Part shown: one piece after another, positions 1 to 8,591 of the stretch
Numbering within the stretch: position 1 is the first letter of the stretch
Layout: each line of letters begins with the position of its first letter
Source of the DNA: JALZUV01 sp964654855
GTDB taxonomy: Bacteria > Pseudomonadota > Alphaproteobacteria > Rickettsiales > JALZUV01
Direction: 5' to 3'
Assembly (NCBI GenBank): GCA_964654855.1
Contig: CAZZJS010000002.1
Coordinates: 62,001-126,000, forward strand
Length of the DNA: 64,000 nucleotides
Position numbers and translations under genes: made by a program
The notes under the pieces: model-generated
What the model saw: the letters and a program-made list of their open reading frames with translations, nothing else
Database searches by the model: none
What the model was told of the DNA's origin: nothing

Positions 1-72
1 TTCATGCGGCACATCATCATCGGGCTTGATATAAACCGCGTAAAGTTTCGTTGATTGGCCGAATAAAGACAT
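1..72 (-). CDS. N-terminal fragment of a small DUF2628-like protein of the his operon (runs off the window)
   Basis: An ATG on the minus strand at 72-70 overlaps the hisB stop by one base (TAATG), so this reading frame is translationally coupled to hisB. Only 24 codons are inside the window; they begin MSLFGQSTKLYAVYIKPDDD and stay open to the window edge. In many alphaproteobacteria a small membrane protein with a DUF2628 domain lies between hisB and hisH, and that position is the main reason for the suggestion. The fragment is too short to show a domain, so the family name is an inference from gene order. Confidence 0.45.
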   Translation of the reverse strand, partial: MSLFGQSTKLYAVYIKPDDDVPHE

Positions 73-668
73 TACCCCTCCAACGTGCCCTTGGTAGAAG
101 GTACGGAATCTAGCGCGCGAGGGTCTACCTCCACCGCTTCACGCAAAGCACGGGCGAGAGCTTTAAAACAGCTTTCAATAATATGGTGGTTATTCGTGCC
201 GTAGCGGTTTTCAACATGCAAGGTTGCACCCAGTGCAAAAGCAAAAGCTTGGAACCATTCTTTGAAAAGCTCCGTATCCATTTCGCCCACTTTATCGCGG
301 TCAAATTCAACATTCCACACAAGGTAAGGGCGGCCTGAAATATCAATCGCACATTCAGTTTTCGTTTCATCCATCGGGATAATTCGCTGGCCGTAACGCT
401 TAATACCACGACGCTCGCCAAGTGCTTTTTTCACCGCCGTACCAATAGCGATACCGCTATCTTCGGTCGTATGATGACCATCAATATGCAAATCGCCATC
501 CGCCTTCACGGTCATATCAATCAGGCTATGCTTAGAAAGCTGCTCAAGCATATGATCGAGAAAACCAATGCCGGTGCTAATATCATATTTACCCGTCCCA
601 TCGAGGCTTACCTCAGCAGAGATTTGAGTTTCGGTCGTATTACGTTCGATTTTTGCGCTACGTGTCAT
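72..668 (-). CDS. hisB: Imidazoleglycerol-phosphate dehydratase
   Basis: This enzyme catalyses the sixth step of histidine synthesis, dehydrating imidazole glycerol phosphate to imidazole acetol phosphate in the cytoplasm. The 198-residue protein has the usual length of the monofunctional bacterial enzyme. Both duplicated metal-binding histidine motifs are visible: HHTTED in the first half and NNHHIIES in the second, with GFLDHML near residue 38. There is no N-terminal phosphatase domain of the enterobacterial kind. It begins with ATG at 668 and couples to the next small gene downstream through a TAATG overlap, so it is part of a his operon that continues past the left edge of the window. Confidence 0.97.
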   Translation of the reverse strand: MTRSAKIERNTTETQISAEVSLDGTGKYDISTGIGFLDHMLEQLSKHSLIDMTVKADGDLHIDGHHTTEDSGIAIGTAVKKALGERRGIKRYGQRIIPMDETKTECAIDISGRPYLVWNVEFDRDKVGEMDTELFKEWFQAFAFALGATLHVENRYGTNNHHIIESCFKALARALREAVEVDPRALDSVPSTKGTLEG

Positions 669-700
669 CCCACTCTTTTACGGCAAAATTCTTTAGGGTT

Positions 701-1507
701 CTAGCGTAAAAATGCTTTCACCTTTTCAACCTGCCATGGGCGATCAAATTCGACATGGCCATGCGCATCCACAATCTCCAACTTTTTAGGATCATTCGCA
801 GCTTCATAGAGCGCCTTGCCGTGGTGTGACGGCACGATGCGATCCACTTCATTATGGAAGATAATTAGCGGTGCCTTCACTTGATCAATCTTAGCAAGAT
901 TATCATAGCGGTCCTTCACCAAATATTTCACCGGCATATACCAATGGATTTCCTGCGCTCGTTTCCAGAGCGAGGTAAACGGTGCCTCCAAAATGACGGC
1001 TTGTGAATCTATTTCTGTCGCCATTTGCACAGCCACTCCTGTGCCAATCGACTCCCCATAAAGGATGATGTCTGATTCTGCCAAACCCTGCTCTTTCAGA
1101 TACTCAATCGCGGTACGAGCATCCGTATAGAAGCCTTCCTCACTTGGGATTTCGGTCGAGACACCATAACCACGCCACTCCAATGCCAACACGCCATAAC
1201 CCGCTGCATGAAACGCATTATAAACCGGCGATCGATAGGAAATATTTCCTGCATTGCCATGCATATGCAAAATAGTTGGCATACCTTCGGCTGCTGGCAT
1301 CTCCCACGCAACCAGCCGCGCATTATCTGCTGTGATAAGCGTCCGCACCTCCGCTTCCACGTTATAAGCCACTGGCGCTAGCAATGTTTTATCGGGAAAA
1401 TACATGAGTTTTCGCTGAAACACATACATAAGCGTCATGACCACGCAGTAAATGATAATCGCTTTTAAAATCATCTTTTTCAGCTTCTCTTTCATTGCAC
1501 TATGCAT
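701..1507 (-). CDS. Membrane-anchored alpha/beta hydrolase (BEM46/ABHD13-like)
   Basis: A 268-residue alpha/beta-hydrolase with one N-terminal transmembrane helix at about residues 12-29. The nucleophile elbow GESIG gives Ser153, the acid is probably Asp222 in NEVDRIVP, and the base His249 in DAHGHVEF, so the catalytic triad looks complete. The oxyanion region HMHGNAGN and the motif EWRGYG are typical of the BEM46/ABHD13 group of membrane-bound serine hydrolases. The substrate is unknown; esterase or thioesterase activity on lipid-like compounds is the usual guess. A second ATG lies four codons in and could be the true start. It reads away from cpaA, from which it is separated by only 32 bases, and toward hisB. 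Confidence 0.85.
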   Translation of the reverse strand: MHSAMKEKLKKMILKAIIIYCVVMTLMYVFQRKLMYFPDKTLLAPVAYNVEAEVRTLITADNARLVAWEMPAAEGMPTILHMHGNAGNISYRSPVYNAFHAAGYGVLALEWRGYGVSTEIPSEEGFYTDARTAIEYLKEQGLAESDIILYGESIGTGVAVQMATEIDSQAVILEAPFTSLWKRAQEIHWYMPVKYLVKDRYDNLAKIDQVKAPLIIFHNEVDRIVPSHHGKALYEAANDPKKLEIVDAHGHVEFDRPWQVEKVKAFLR

Positions 1508-1539
1508 GACAGTCCGCTAGCGTGATGGCAACTTAAATT

Positions 1540-2043
1540 ATGTTAATTATTACGTTCATTCTCATCACTCTGATGCTCGCCGTTTTCTGGTTTGATGCAT
1601 CGCGCTTTATTATTCCCAATTGGTTAGTGCTTTGCGTGCTAGCACTTTACCCGTCCTACCTCTTCCTAAGCCCCATACCGGTTGATTGGGTAGGTGCATT
1701 AGGTGTAGCTGTTATCGCCTTTGCTATCGGTCTCGCTTTATTTGCTGGGAATATTATGGGCGGCGGCGATGTGAAACTTCTCGCAGCATGCTGCCTATGG
1801 GTCGGCATGCCTCCTATTTTAGAATATGTTATTCATACGACGCTGATTGGTGGGATACTCTCCATCGCACTCCTCGTAGGACGCCCCGTCATGGGCTATC
1901 TCTGGCTAAAAACTATCAAGAGCGACACCATGCCACGCCTCTTTGAAAAAGGCGCTCCCATCCCCTACGGATTAGCCATTGCCGGAGGCATGCTAATTCT
2001 GATAGCACAGAATAAAATAACAGGATTAGGATTACCGCTATGA
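1540..2043 (+). CDS. cpaA: Prepilin peptidase of the CpaA/TadV type (A24 family)
   Basis: A 167-residue polytopic membrane protein of the type IV prepilin peptidase family. It would cleave the leader of Flp/Tad pilins at the inner membrane. Two catalytic aspartates of the aspartic-protease class are visible: Asp19 in WFDASRF followed by IPNWL, and Asp77 in the GGGDVK motif. The protein lacks the N-terminal methylase domain of PilD, as CpaA/TadV proteins do. Its last four bases overlap the astD start (ATGA), so it is co-translated with arginine catabolism genes rather than with other tad genes. The two TadG-like proteins 5-8 kb away suggest a Tad system exists, but no pilin or secretion ATPase is in the window. 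Confidence 0.9.
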   Translation: MLIITFILITLMLAVFWFDASRFIIPNWLVLCVLALYPSYLFLSPIPVDWVGALGVAVIAFAIGLALFAGNIMGGGDVKLLAACCLWVGMPPILEYVIHTTLIGGILSIALLVGRPVMGYLWLKTIKSDTMPRLFEKGAPIPYGLAIAGGMLILIAQNKITGLGLPL

Positions 2044-3464
2044 CGCTTCTAAACTCAACCAACCCGGCTACGGGTGAAGTAATCTGGGAAAAAGAATCAA
2101 ACACTCCAGCAGATGTGGATGCGGCAGTTGCCGCAGCACGTGCCTCCTTCCCTGCTTGGGCGAAACGCCCTCTGGCTGAACGCGTTGAGATTCTGGAACG
2201 CTACCGCGACCTGCTCACTGAAAATAAAGCTGCTATGGCTGAAGCAATCGCAATGGAAACCGGAAAACCTTTATGGGATGCTACAGGCGAAGCAGGTGCT
2301 ATGATTGGTAAAGTCGCAATCTCACTCAAAGCCTATCACGAGCGCACCGGTGAAAATTCATTTGATATGGGCGCAGGTATGACCGGCCATCTCACCCACC
2401 GCCCGCATGGCGTAATGGCAGTGTTTGGACCTTATAATTTCCCTGGTCACCTGCCCAATGGGCACATCATTCCAGCGCTCATCGCGGGTAACACCATCGT
2501 GTTTAAGCCCAGCAATATGACACCTATGGTCGGCGAAAAAATGGTCGAGCTCATGCATGAAGCGGGCATTCCCAAAGATGTCGTAATTTATGTACAAGGC
2601 CAGCGCGATGTCGGAGAGGCTCTATCAAACCATAAAGGCATTGATGGTTTACTCTTCACCGGCTCCACCCATGTCGGCACCATCCTGAATAAACAACTAG
2701 CCGGCGAGCCAGAAAAAATCATCGCGCTGGAGATGGGTGGCAATAACCCGCTTATCATTTGGGATGCAGAATCGCCAGAAGCGGCAGCTTATCATACGAT
2801 ACTATCCGCCTTTATCTCCACCGGCCAGCGCTGTACTTGTGCCCGTCGTTTAATCCTGCCTAAAGGCGCTGAGGGCGATGCGGTATTAGAAGCACTCATT
2901 CCCCTCGCACAGAATTTAAAAGTCGGCGCTTATAATGAATCCGAAGAGCCTTTCATGGGCCCTCTTATTCGTCAAAAAGAAGCCGAAGATATTATCGCGG
3001 CACAAGCGGAGTTAGAGAAAGTCGGCGGCAAGCCATTGCTAAAGTCTACTATGCCACGCGAAGGTCTCCCCTTCATCACGCCAGGTATTATGGATGTGAC
3101 CAACATCAATAACCGCGAAGATATCGAATTCTTTGGCCCATTCCTACAAGTGATCCGCGTGGCTGATTTTGACGATGCCATTGCCGAAGCTAACAACACT
3201 AGTTACGGTCTCAGCAGCGCTATCTTCACAAAGGATAAAACTCTTTATGAGCGCGCCTTGCTAGAAGTTCGTGCTGGCCTCATCAACTGGAACCGTCAAA
3301 CCACCGGAGCCTCTGGCGCGATGCCATTTGGCGGTATCGGCGTCAGCGGAAACCACCGCCCAGCGGCTTATTATGCCTCTGATTATTGCGCTTATCCGGT
3401 TGCCTCCGTTGAGAGCGAAGTGCTTGATGTGCCGGAAACTCCAGCAGCAGGCATTAAGCTGTAA
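2040..3464 (+). CDS. astD: N-succinylglutamate 5-semialdehyde dehydrogenase
   Basis: Fourth enzyme of the arginine succinyltransferase (AST) pathway: it oxidises succinylglutamate semialdehyde to succinylglutamate with NAD. The 474-residue protein has the full aldehyde dehydrogenase fold. Visible motifs are GPYNFPGHLPNGH near residue 140, the general base Glu in LEMGGNNP and the catalytic Cys in STGQRCTCARR. The run FPGHLPNGHI is a recognisable AstD signature that separates it from other family members. It overlaps cpaA upstream by four bases and shares one base with the astB start downstream (TAATG), so the three are translationally linked. AstA, AstC and AstE are not in the window. Confidence 0.93.
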   Translation: MTLLNSTNPATGEVIWEKESNTPADVDAAVAAARASFPAWAKRPLAERVEILERYRDLLTENKAAMAEAIAMETGKPLWDATGEAGAMIGKVAISLKAYHERTGENSFDMGAGMTGHLTHRPHGVMAVFGPYNFPGHLPNGHIIPALIAGNTIVFKPSNMTPMVGEKMVELMHEAGIPKDVVIYVQGQRDVGEALSNHKGIDGLLFTGSTHVGTILNKQLAGEPEKIIALEMGGNNPLIIWDAESPEAAAYHTILSAFISTGQRCTCARRLILPKGAEGDAVLEALIPLAQNLKVGAYNESEEPFMGPLIRQKEAEDIIAAQAELEKVGGKPLLKSTMPREGLPFITPGIMDVTNINNREDIEFFGPFLQVIRVADFDDAIAEANNTSYGLSSAIFTKDKTLYERALLEVRAGLINWNRQTTGASGAMPFGGIGVSGNHRPAAYYASDYCAYPVASVESEVLDVPETPAAGIKL

Positions 3465-4753
3465 TGAGCACCATTGAAGTCAATTTTGATGGCCTTGTGG
3501 GGCCTACCCATAACTATGCGGGTTTAAGCTTTGGTAATCTGGCGAGTGAAACAAATTTGGGCGACACCTCACGCCCGAAAGCTGCTGCGCTACAGGGATT
3601 GGCAAAGATGAAATTCGTGAATGGCTTGGGTTTAACGCAAGGCTTACTTCCGCCGTTGAAACGCCCATTCCTCACGCTTCCACGCCAAATGGGATTCACC
3701 GGATCAGACGAAGAAGTGTTGCGTGATGTAATACAGACTATGCCGCAACTACTGCCGCAGATTTATTCCGCTAGTAATATGTGGGTCGCTAATGCGGCAA
3801 CCGTTTCACCGAGCGCGGATTGTGCGAATGGAAAAGTAAACTTTACTGCGGCCAATCTCGTCACTCATATGCATCGTTCAATTGAAGCAGAAGAAACAAG
3901 TACAAACCTACGTTCAATCTTTGCCAATGAAAAGTATTTTAATCACCATGCTCCACTGCCACCTCACGGTAAACTGGGCGATGAAGGCGCAGCGAATATC
4001 ATGCGTTTTACCACGCAACATGGTGAAGCAGGTTTAGAGGTTTTGGTATATGGCGAGAACACCAAACGCTATCCCGCTCGCCAAACGCAGATAGCGTCTG
4101 AGACCGTATTACGTCGCCATGGCGCAACGAATGCGATGACCGTTCAGCAATCGTCTTTCGCCATTGATGAAGGTGTTTTTCATAATGATGTGATCGCCGT
4201 CGCTAATGAAAATGTGCTACTCTATCACGAGCATGCGTTTGAAGAAGGCGAAGCCGCGGTTGATAAAATGGAAGCTGCTTTTGGCAGCCCCATCATTCGC
4301 CTAAAAGTAATGGATGTCGATGTATCGGTGAAAGACGCTGTAAAAACCTATCTGTTCAATTCGCAGCTTATTACGCTGCCCGATGGCTCCATGGCTGTCA
4401 TCGCACCGACGGAATCGGAAGAACATATGGCCGTCGCCGCCACGTTCCAACGTTTTGTTGAGGCCAATGACAACCCAGTGCAAGCCGTGCATTATTTGAA
4501 CCTACGCGAGAGTATGAAAAATGGTGGTGGCCCTGCCTGCCTGCGCCTTCGCGTTGCACTTAACGAAGCAGAGCTTGCCGCCATGCATCAAGATGTCATC
4601 TTCACTGATAGCCTGCATGAACGCCTCGGCAATTGGGTTGAAACGCATTATCGCGACAGCCTTTCACCAAATGAATTAGGCGACATCAACCTCATGCATG
4701 AATCCTTTAAAGCACATGAAGAGTTGAATAAATTACTGGAACTCCCTACATAA
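3464..4753 (+). CDS. astB: N-succinylarginine dihydrolase
   Basis: Second enzyme of the AST pathway: it hydrolyses succinylarginine to succinylornithine, ammonia and carbon dioxide. The 429-residue length is close to that of characterised AstB proteins. The N-terminus EVNFDGLVGPTHNYAGLS is a family hallmark, and GGGPACLRLRV near residue 350 carries the conserved C-terminal Cys of the amidinotransferase-like fold; the His in NLVTHMH is another conserved position. It starts on the A of the astD stop codon. The pairing with astD supports active arginine degradation as carbon or nitrogen source, although the other three ast genes must lie elsewhere if the pathway is complete. Confidence 0.95.
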   Translation: MSTIEVNFDGLVGPTHNYAGLSFGNLASETNLGDTSRPKAAALQGLAKMKFVNGLGLTQGLLPPLKRPFLTLPRQMGFTGSDEEVLRDVIQTMPQLLPQIYSASNMWVANAATVSPSADCANGKVNFTAANLVTHMHRSIEAEETSTNLRSIFANEKYFNHHAPLPPHGKLGDEGAANIMRFTTQHGEAGLEVLVYGENTKRYPARQTQIASETVLRRHGATNAMTVQQSSFAIDEGVFHNDVIAVANENVLLYHEHAFEEGEAAVDKMEAAFGSPIIRLKVMDVDVSVKDAVKTYLFNSQLITLPDGSMAVIAPTESEEHMAVAATFQRFVEANDNPVQAVHYLNLRESMKNGGGPACLRLRVALNEAELAAMHQDVIFTDSLHERLGNWVETHYRDSLSPNELGDINLMHESFKAHEELNKLLELPT

Positions 4754-4758
4754 ACATT

Positions 4759-5490
4759 ATGGAACTCGTATTACAAAGCGCCATTAAGGCGATTGATGAT
4801 TTTAAAGCCCCCGGCATGGTGAAGCTATTTTTCATCTGTTTAGGACTCACGGCACTAGCAGCTGCCTTCGTGATTATGGTAGGCGTTGGTGTAGTACAAT
4901 CATGGCTTGGCCCATGGATTCCAAGCGGCGAGATGCTCGGGTTTGAATGGCTCGGCTGGATTGCTGACTTCTTATTTTGGGGACTCTCAGTAGCGGCTTT
5001 TGTCGTACCCGCTTTCCTCGTATTCTGGTCATTGATGATCTTTATCGCTAGCTTCTTCGACGAGCATATTGCGGAGAAAATTGAAACTCACCGCTATCCT
5101 AAAATGGCTCTCGGCACGAACCAGCCTTTCTGGCAGGAATTCCGTCAGGATATTTTATTCGTTTTGAAAACGGTATTTTTGAATCTTTTACTCATCGTGA
5201 TTCCACCCTTCTGGCCTTTCTGGCCAATCCTGTTCCCTGCGCTGAATGCGTACCTTCTAGGCACCTACTTCTTCATGATGGCCGGTGGCCGTCATGTAGG
5301 AAAAAAGGAAGCAAAGAAACTCGCCAAACAACATCGCTGGAAAGTGATGGGTGCTGGCTTGCTGATTGTCATTGCTTCGGGAATTCCGTTTTTGAACTTA
5401 TTGGTACCCTTCTGGGGCGTGGCGATGATGGTGCATCTGTATCATCTCGTTGATAACCCACCCGTAGTAGAGCAACTGCCTGAAGCCTAA
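4759..5490 (+). CDS. EI24-domain (CysZ-like) integral membrane protein
   Basis: A 243-residue protein with about four to five hydrophobic segments (roughly residues 22-48, 68-95, 130-172 and 195-230), matching the general layout of the EI24/CysZ family of inner-membrane proteins. In gamma-proteobacteria CysZ moves sulfate, but alphaproteobacterial members with an EI24 domain have no established substrate. It starts five bases after astB and is probably the last gene of the cpaA-astD-astB operon. Its stop overlaps the convergent rsmD stop by four bases. Family assignment rests on length, topology and the FFDEHIAEKIE stretch after the second hydrophobic region; the function is unknown. Confidence 0.7.
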   Translation: MELVLQSAIKAIDDFKAPGMVKLFFICLGLTALAAAFVIMVGVGVVQSWLGPWIPSGEMLGFEWLGWIADFLFWGLSVAAFVVPAFLVFWSLMIFIASFFDEHIAEKIETHRYPKMALGTNQPFWQEFRQDILFVLKTVFLNLLLIVIPPFWPFWPILFPALNAYLLGTYFFMMAGGRHVGKKEAKKLAKQHRWKVMGAGLLIVIASGIPFLNLLVPFWGVAMMVHLYHLVDNPPVVEQLPEA

Positions 5491-6047
5491 ATCTTCTTCG
5501 CGAAGATCATACGGCTGATACCATATTTGCGTTCATCTAGGATGAGCAAACCTTCGGGGATTTCAACAGGTTCTTTCCAACTTTGCTCTAGCACAATGGC
5601 AGTATTTTCATCAACCCACCCCCCTGCAAGAGCAGTCTCAAGCGAGGCCACCCCCATGCCTGTTTCATAAGGCGGGTCTAAAAACAGAAGATCATACGGT
5701 TGATTAGCCGGCGGTAATTGCGTGGAATCGGTACGCAAGATTTTGCAATTATCCGTCTCATCAAATTGATCAAGATTAAACTCCACCGCTTCCAATGAGG
5801 TACGATTTTTATCAACAAACGTAATATGCTCTGCCCCTCGCGAGAGAGCTTCCAGCCCCATCGCACCGGAGCCACAAAAAATATCCGCAACACGCCCTTG
5901 CAGCACGCCACGTTCACCATATTCACCATGAGTGAGGATATTAAAGATTGCTTCACGCGTGCGCGCACCAGTTGGGCGCACTTCTTTCCCCGCGGGCGCC
6001 TCGATACGTCGGTTCTTATGTTTTCCTGAAATGATACGCATCGCCAT
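5487..6047 (-). CDS. rsmD: 16S rRNA (guanine966-N2)-methyltransferase
   Basis: RsmD methylates G966 of 16S rRNA at N2 during small-subunit assembly. The 186-residue protein shows the start RIISGKHKNRRIEAP, the RPTGARTREAIFNIL segment, SAM motif I as VADIFCGSGAMGLEALSRGA, and the catalytic DPPYE motif near residue 125. These four together are diagnostic. An ATG two codons downstream (MRIISG) is an equally good start. It follows the rluB-type pseudouridine synthase by 39 bases on the same strand; this pairing of an rRNA pseudouridine synthase with rsmD is common in alphaproteobacteria. Confidence 0.94.
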   Translation of the reverse strand: MAMRIISGKHKNRRIEAPAGKEVRPTGARTREAIFNILTHGEYGERGVLQGRVADIFCGSGAMGLEALSRGAEHITFVDKNRTSLEAVEFNLDQFDETDNCKILRTDSTQLPPANQPYDLLFLDPPYETGMGVASLETALAGGWVDENTAIVLEQSWKEPVEIPEGLLILDERKYGISRMIFAKKI

Positions 6048-6086
6048 GCTTAAATCATAAAGCGGTAACGAGACGAGGCAACAAAC

Positions 6087-6776
6087 TTAACCTTTGTTGA
6101 GAGATAAAGTAGGTTTCTTCAATTTACCTGAGGCTAAATCACCCAATTCATACTTTCCGTATGCTACACGAATGAGCCGGCTTACCGGATGGTCGAAATG
6201 CTCAAAAATACGACGAATCTCACGATTCTTCCCCTCCGTTAGCGTCACAACAAGCCAGCTATTACTGCCTTTTTTCTCTACCACTGTTTTGAGAGGACGA
6301 TATTTAGTGCCCGCAATTTTAACCCCCTTAGCCAAGCGCGCCAACGTATCCTTACTTGGGCAGCCACGCACACGCACACGATATCTACGCTCTAACCCTG
6401 TCGAAGGAAGCTCCAACTCACGCTTCAATTCACCATTATTGGTCATAAGCAACAGACCTTCAGAGTTTAAATCTAAACGGCCTACGGGATGGAGTTGCTG
6501 TGCATCTTTAGGAAGGTGATCATAAATCACCGCACGCCCCTGCGGATCGCTGCGAGTTGTCATTACGCCTTTGGGTTTATGGAATAGCCATATCGCGGCT
6601 TTTTCGGGTTTGGGGATGGGTTTATCATCTACCTCAATGAGAGAACCTTCAGAAACATTAATGGCCGGGCTATCAATCACCTGGCCATCAATTTTTACTT
6701 TACCTTGTTCAATCCAACGCTCTGCTTCACGACGTGACGCTAATCCGCTGGCGGCGATCGCCTTGGCTATACGCAT
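6087..6776 (-). CDS. rluB: 23S rRNA/ribosomal large-subunit pseudouridine synthase (RluB/RsuA family)
   Basis: An RsuA-family pseudouridine synthase of 229 residues. An N-terminal S4 RNA-binding domain (RIAKAIAASGLASRREAERW) is followed by the catalytic domain, whose aspartate lies in GRLDLNSEGLLLMTNNG. The C-terminal part contains EGKNREIRRIFEH, another family signature. The protein is short, without the basic tail that many alphaproteobacterial RluB proteins carry; it ends KKPTLSLNKG. Which uridine it modifies (RluB, RluE, RluF or RsuA type) cannot be settled by eye; RluB is the most likely in this class. It starts ten bases after the stop of the first VWA gene and probably shares its transcript. 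Confidence 0.85.
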   Translation of the reverse strand: MRIAKAIAASGLASRREAERWIEQGKVKIDGQVIDSPAINVSEGSLIEVDDKPIPKPEKAAIWLFHKPKGVMTTRSDPQGRAVIYDHLPKDAQQLHPVGRLDLNSEGLLLMTNNGELKRELELPSTGLERRYRVRVRGCPSKDTLARLAKGVKIAGTKYRPLKTVVEKKGSNSWLVVTLTEGKNREIRRIFEHFDHPVSRLIRVAYGKYELGDLASGKLKKPTLSLNKG

Positions 6777-6786
6777 AATACTCTTT

Positions 6787-7992
6787 CTATTGAAGGATAC
6801 GAATACGCGCCGTTGTGCGTCCGATCAATGAAAATACTTGATCCAAGTCATTACCGGTTGTGGCTTGCAAACTTTGCGCAGGATCGCTTGCGCAAAAATC
6901 CATTACGGCAAGATTTTGACCACTATTAGCGCCATTACCAAAACGGACCGTCCAAATAGAAGGATCGTTTGTTGGCGGAAACAAAACCTCCACTGATGAA
7001 GCGGGACTACGAATTTGGTGTTCAAACGGGCTACCATTTGGAAGAGTTCCCACTAGATTTCTCATTGCGTAACATTCCATACCCGCCATACCATGAGGCC
7101 CTGAGCCTAAATTATTTGGTGCAGTATTACCATCATACCCCGGAGGTTGTGGGTTCATATAAGTAGCACCTTGGTTTAACTGACCATCCGTCATAAAGAT
7201 AATAATGCTCTGACGATCCTGCGTATCAGGCGTAGCATTATCAATTAACCGTTCTTTGGCATCACGCAAGCCACATCCACCACAGGTCGTTCCACTCGGA
7301 CTCAACATTGGGTTTAGTTGAGCAATGATACTAGCCTTGTCATCGTTCAAATCATGCGTATCTGCATACGTACCTCGATAGTTTGTCAAACTTACACGAT
7401 AGTTGGAAATACCATTTGCACCAACAGCTTGATTCGCAAATACGATATCGAGGAAATTATTGATAGCAACACCCACTGCTTGCGCTCTTGTGTTACCTGA
7501 ACCACTAGAGCTTGCCATTGAACCAGAGGAGTCAATAATGAAATAATAGTCTGCAGGCTCAAAGGCTGCAGCAGCCAATCCAACTACACTACCTCCGGCT
7601 ACATCCACAGTTGAATTCACATTCGTACCCGCACTAAAGAAAGCGGGAACATTAAATCCTCTTGGCAGAACTGATACCGTACCTGCCGCCGTATCAACCG
7701 TATGAGTTACATCAGAGCCATAATCATAGGTAATTCCCAATGTTCCAACAGGTAAATTCGCCATAAAATAAGCTCTGGCCTTATCTTCATCGCCACCTTC
7801 AACCGCAGAAGCTACCGCTGCAGCATCTGCTGCCCCAGCAATCGCGCTTGAAGCCATGTAAGCACGCCCTAAATCCATCGAAAGAGCAATGGCTAGGATA
7901 AGCACATTAATCATCACCGCAAAGGTGATCATAATGGCTCCACGTTCGTCTTTTACAAAACCTTTGATGCTTTTCTCACTGATTTTCGACAT
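6787..7992 (-). CDS. TadG-like protein with TadE-type N-terminus and von Willebrand factor A domain (copy 1)
   Basis: The ATG at 7992 (MSKISEKS) is preferred over an upstream start at 8040 because it has AGGGAT ahead of it and aligns with its paralogue; this gives 401 residues. The sequence reads: short cytoplasmic start, ERGAIMITFAVM then a transmembrane helix at about residues 20-42 (Tad pseudopilin-like region with the AGAADAAAVASA run), a beta-rich stretch, and a VWA domain from about residue 150 with the metal-ion site DSSGSMASSS. The C-terminus ends ARIRILQ. TadG proteins act at the cell envelope with the Flp/Tad pilus machinery. A close paralogue lies upstream at 8592-9728. Divergence is strongest in the VWA part. 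Confidence 0.85.
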   Translation of the reverse strand: MSKISEKSIKGFVKDERGAIMITFAVMINVLILAIALSMDLGRAYMASSAIAGAADAAAVASAVEGGDEDKARAYFMANLPVGTLGITYDYGSDVTHTVDTAAGTVSVLPRGFNVPAFFSAGTNVNSTVDVAGGSVVGLAAAAFEPADYYFIIDSSGSMASSSGSGNTRAQAVGVAINNFLDIVFANQAVGANGISNYRVSLTNYRGTYADTHDLNDDKASIIAQLNPMLSPSGTTCGGCGLRDAKERLIDNATPDTQDRQSIIIFMTDGQLNQGATYMNPQPPGYDGNTAPNNLGSGPHGMAGMECYAMRNLVGTLPNGSPFEHQIRSPASSVEVLFPPTNDPSIWTVRFGNGANSGQNLAVMDFCASDPAQSLQATTGNDLDQVFSLIGRTTARIRILQ

Positions 7993-8028
7993 AGCTACTA
8001 TCCCTAATATTATATTCTTAATCTTATC

Positions 8029-8048
8029 ATAGTTTAGCACCTAACTAT
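8029..8048. promoter_or_regulatory. Short dyad in the leader of the first VWA gene
   Basis: ATAGTT at 8029-8034 is repeated as its inverse AACTAT at 8043-8048, with eight bases between, in the 98-base AT-rich gap between the peptidoglycan-binding gene and the copy-1 VWA gene. It may be an operator or a weak hairpin. Arms of six bases in AT-rich DNA arise easily by chance, so this is only a candidate. Confidence 0.2.
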
Positions 8049-8090
8049 AACAGTTTCATGACAATATAAAATAATCACAACTTTTCTTAT

Positions 8091-8498
8091 TTAATGAGCA
8101 TAATACCCTGGGAGAGCCATGTAATAGACTGTTTTATAATGATTAATTGGCATAATATGCTGCGTTCCGGTGTAATAATTAAGACTTGTTGCAGTCTCTG
8201 GACCAAAAATTCCATCCGCTTTTAAGCCATAATCCCTCTGAAAACGCTGAATAGCTACACGCATTTCAGGGCGCATCTGCCCATTTACAAGATAGGTCGG
8301 ATAATAGCCAATAACCGCCAAACGCTCCTGTACATTCAGAATATTTCCCTCAAGATCGCTATTCGTTACTAAAGGATTCTCTTCCTCACCTTGATATTTC
8401 GCTATATCTTCGACGGTACCATCTGCCCCCGCAAAAGCATTACTCATCAAAAACATTGATGCCAGTACTATCCATACGGTTTTCTTTGTAGTTTTCAT
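8091..8498 (-). CDS. Small secreted peptidoglycan-binding (PGBD1) protein
   Basis: A 135-residue protein with a clear Sec signal peptide (KKTVWIVLASMFLMSNAFAGA, cleavage probably after AFA near residue 23). The remainder holds one peptidoglycan-binding domain of the PF01471 type: NVQERLAVIGYYP, then MRVAIQRFQRDYGLKADGIFG and PETATSLNYY. The C-terminus is short, rich in Tyr and His, and has no enzymatic domain. It sits between two TadG-like genes on the same strand, with 98 and 93 base AT-rich gaps. A role in fixing or passing a pilus-related envelope structure through the cell wall is an inference from this position only. Confidence 0.8.
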   Translation of the reverse strand: MKTTKKTVWIVLASMFLMSNAFAGADGTVEDIAKYQGEEENPLVTNSDLEGNILNVQERLAVIGYYPTYLVNGQMRPEMRVAIQRFQRDYGLKADGIFGPETATSLNYYTGTQHIMPINHYKTVYYMALPGYYAH

Positions 8499-8591
8499 TT
8501 CAAACTCCCAAAAAGTTAATTCATTACAGCTATAATATCTAAAATTTACGAACTAAAAGTTAATATATTAAATAATATTTATTATAATTAA

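Noticed and set aside
8499..8591. CtrA sites in the AT-rich gap upstream of the peptidoglycan-binding gene
   Set aside because: Several TTAA words occur, but none pair with the seven-base spacing. They look like simple AT richness.
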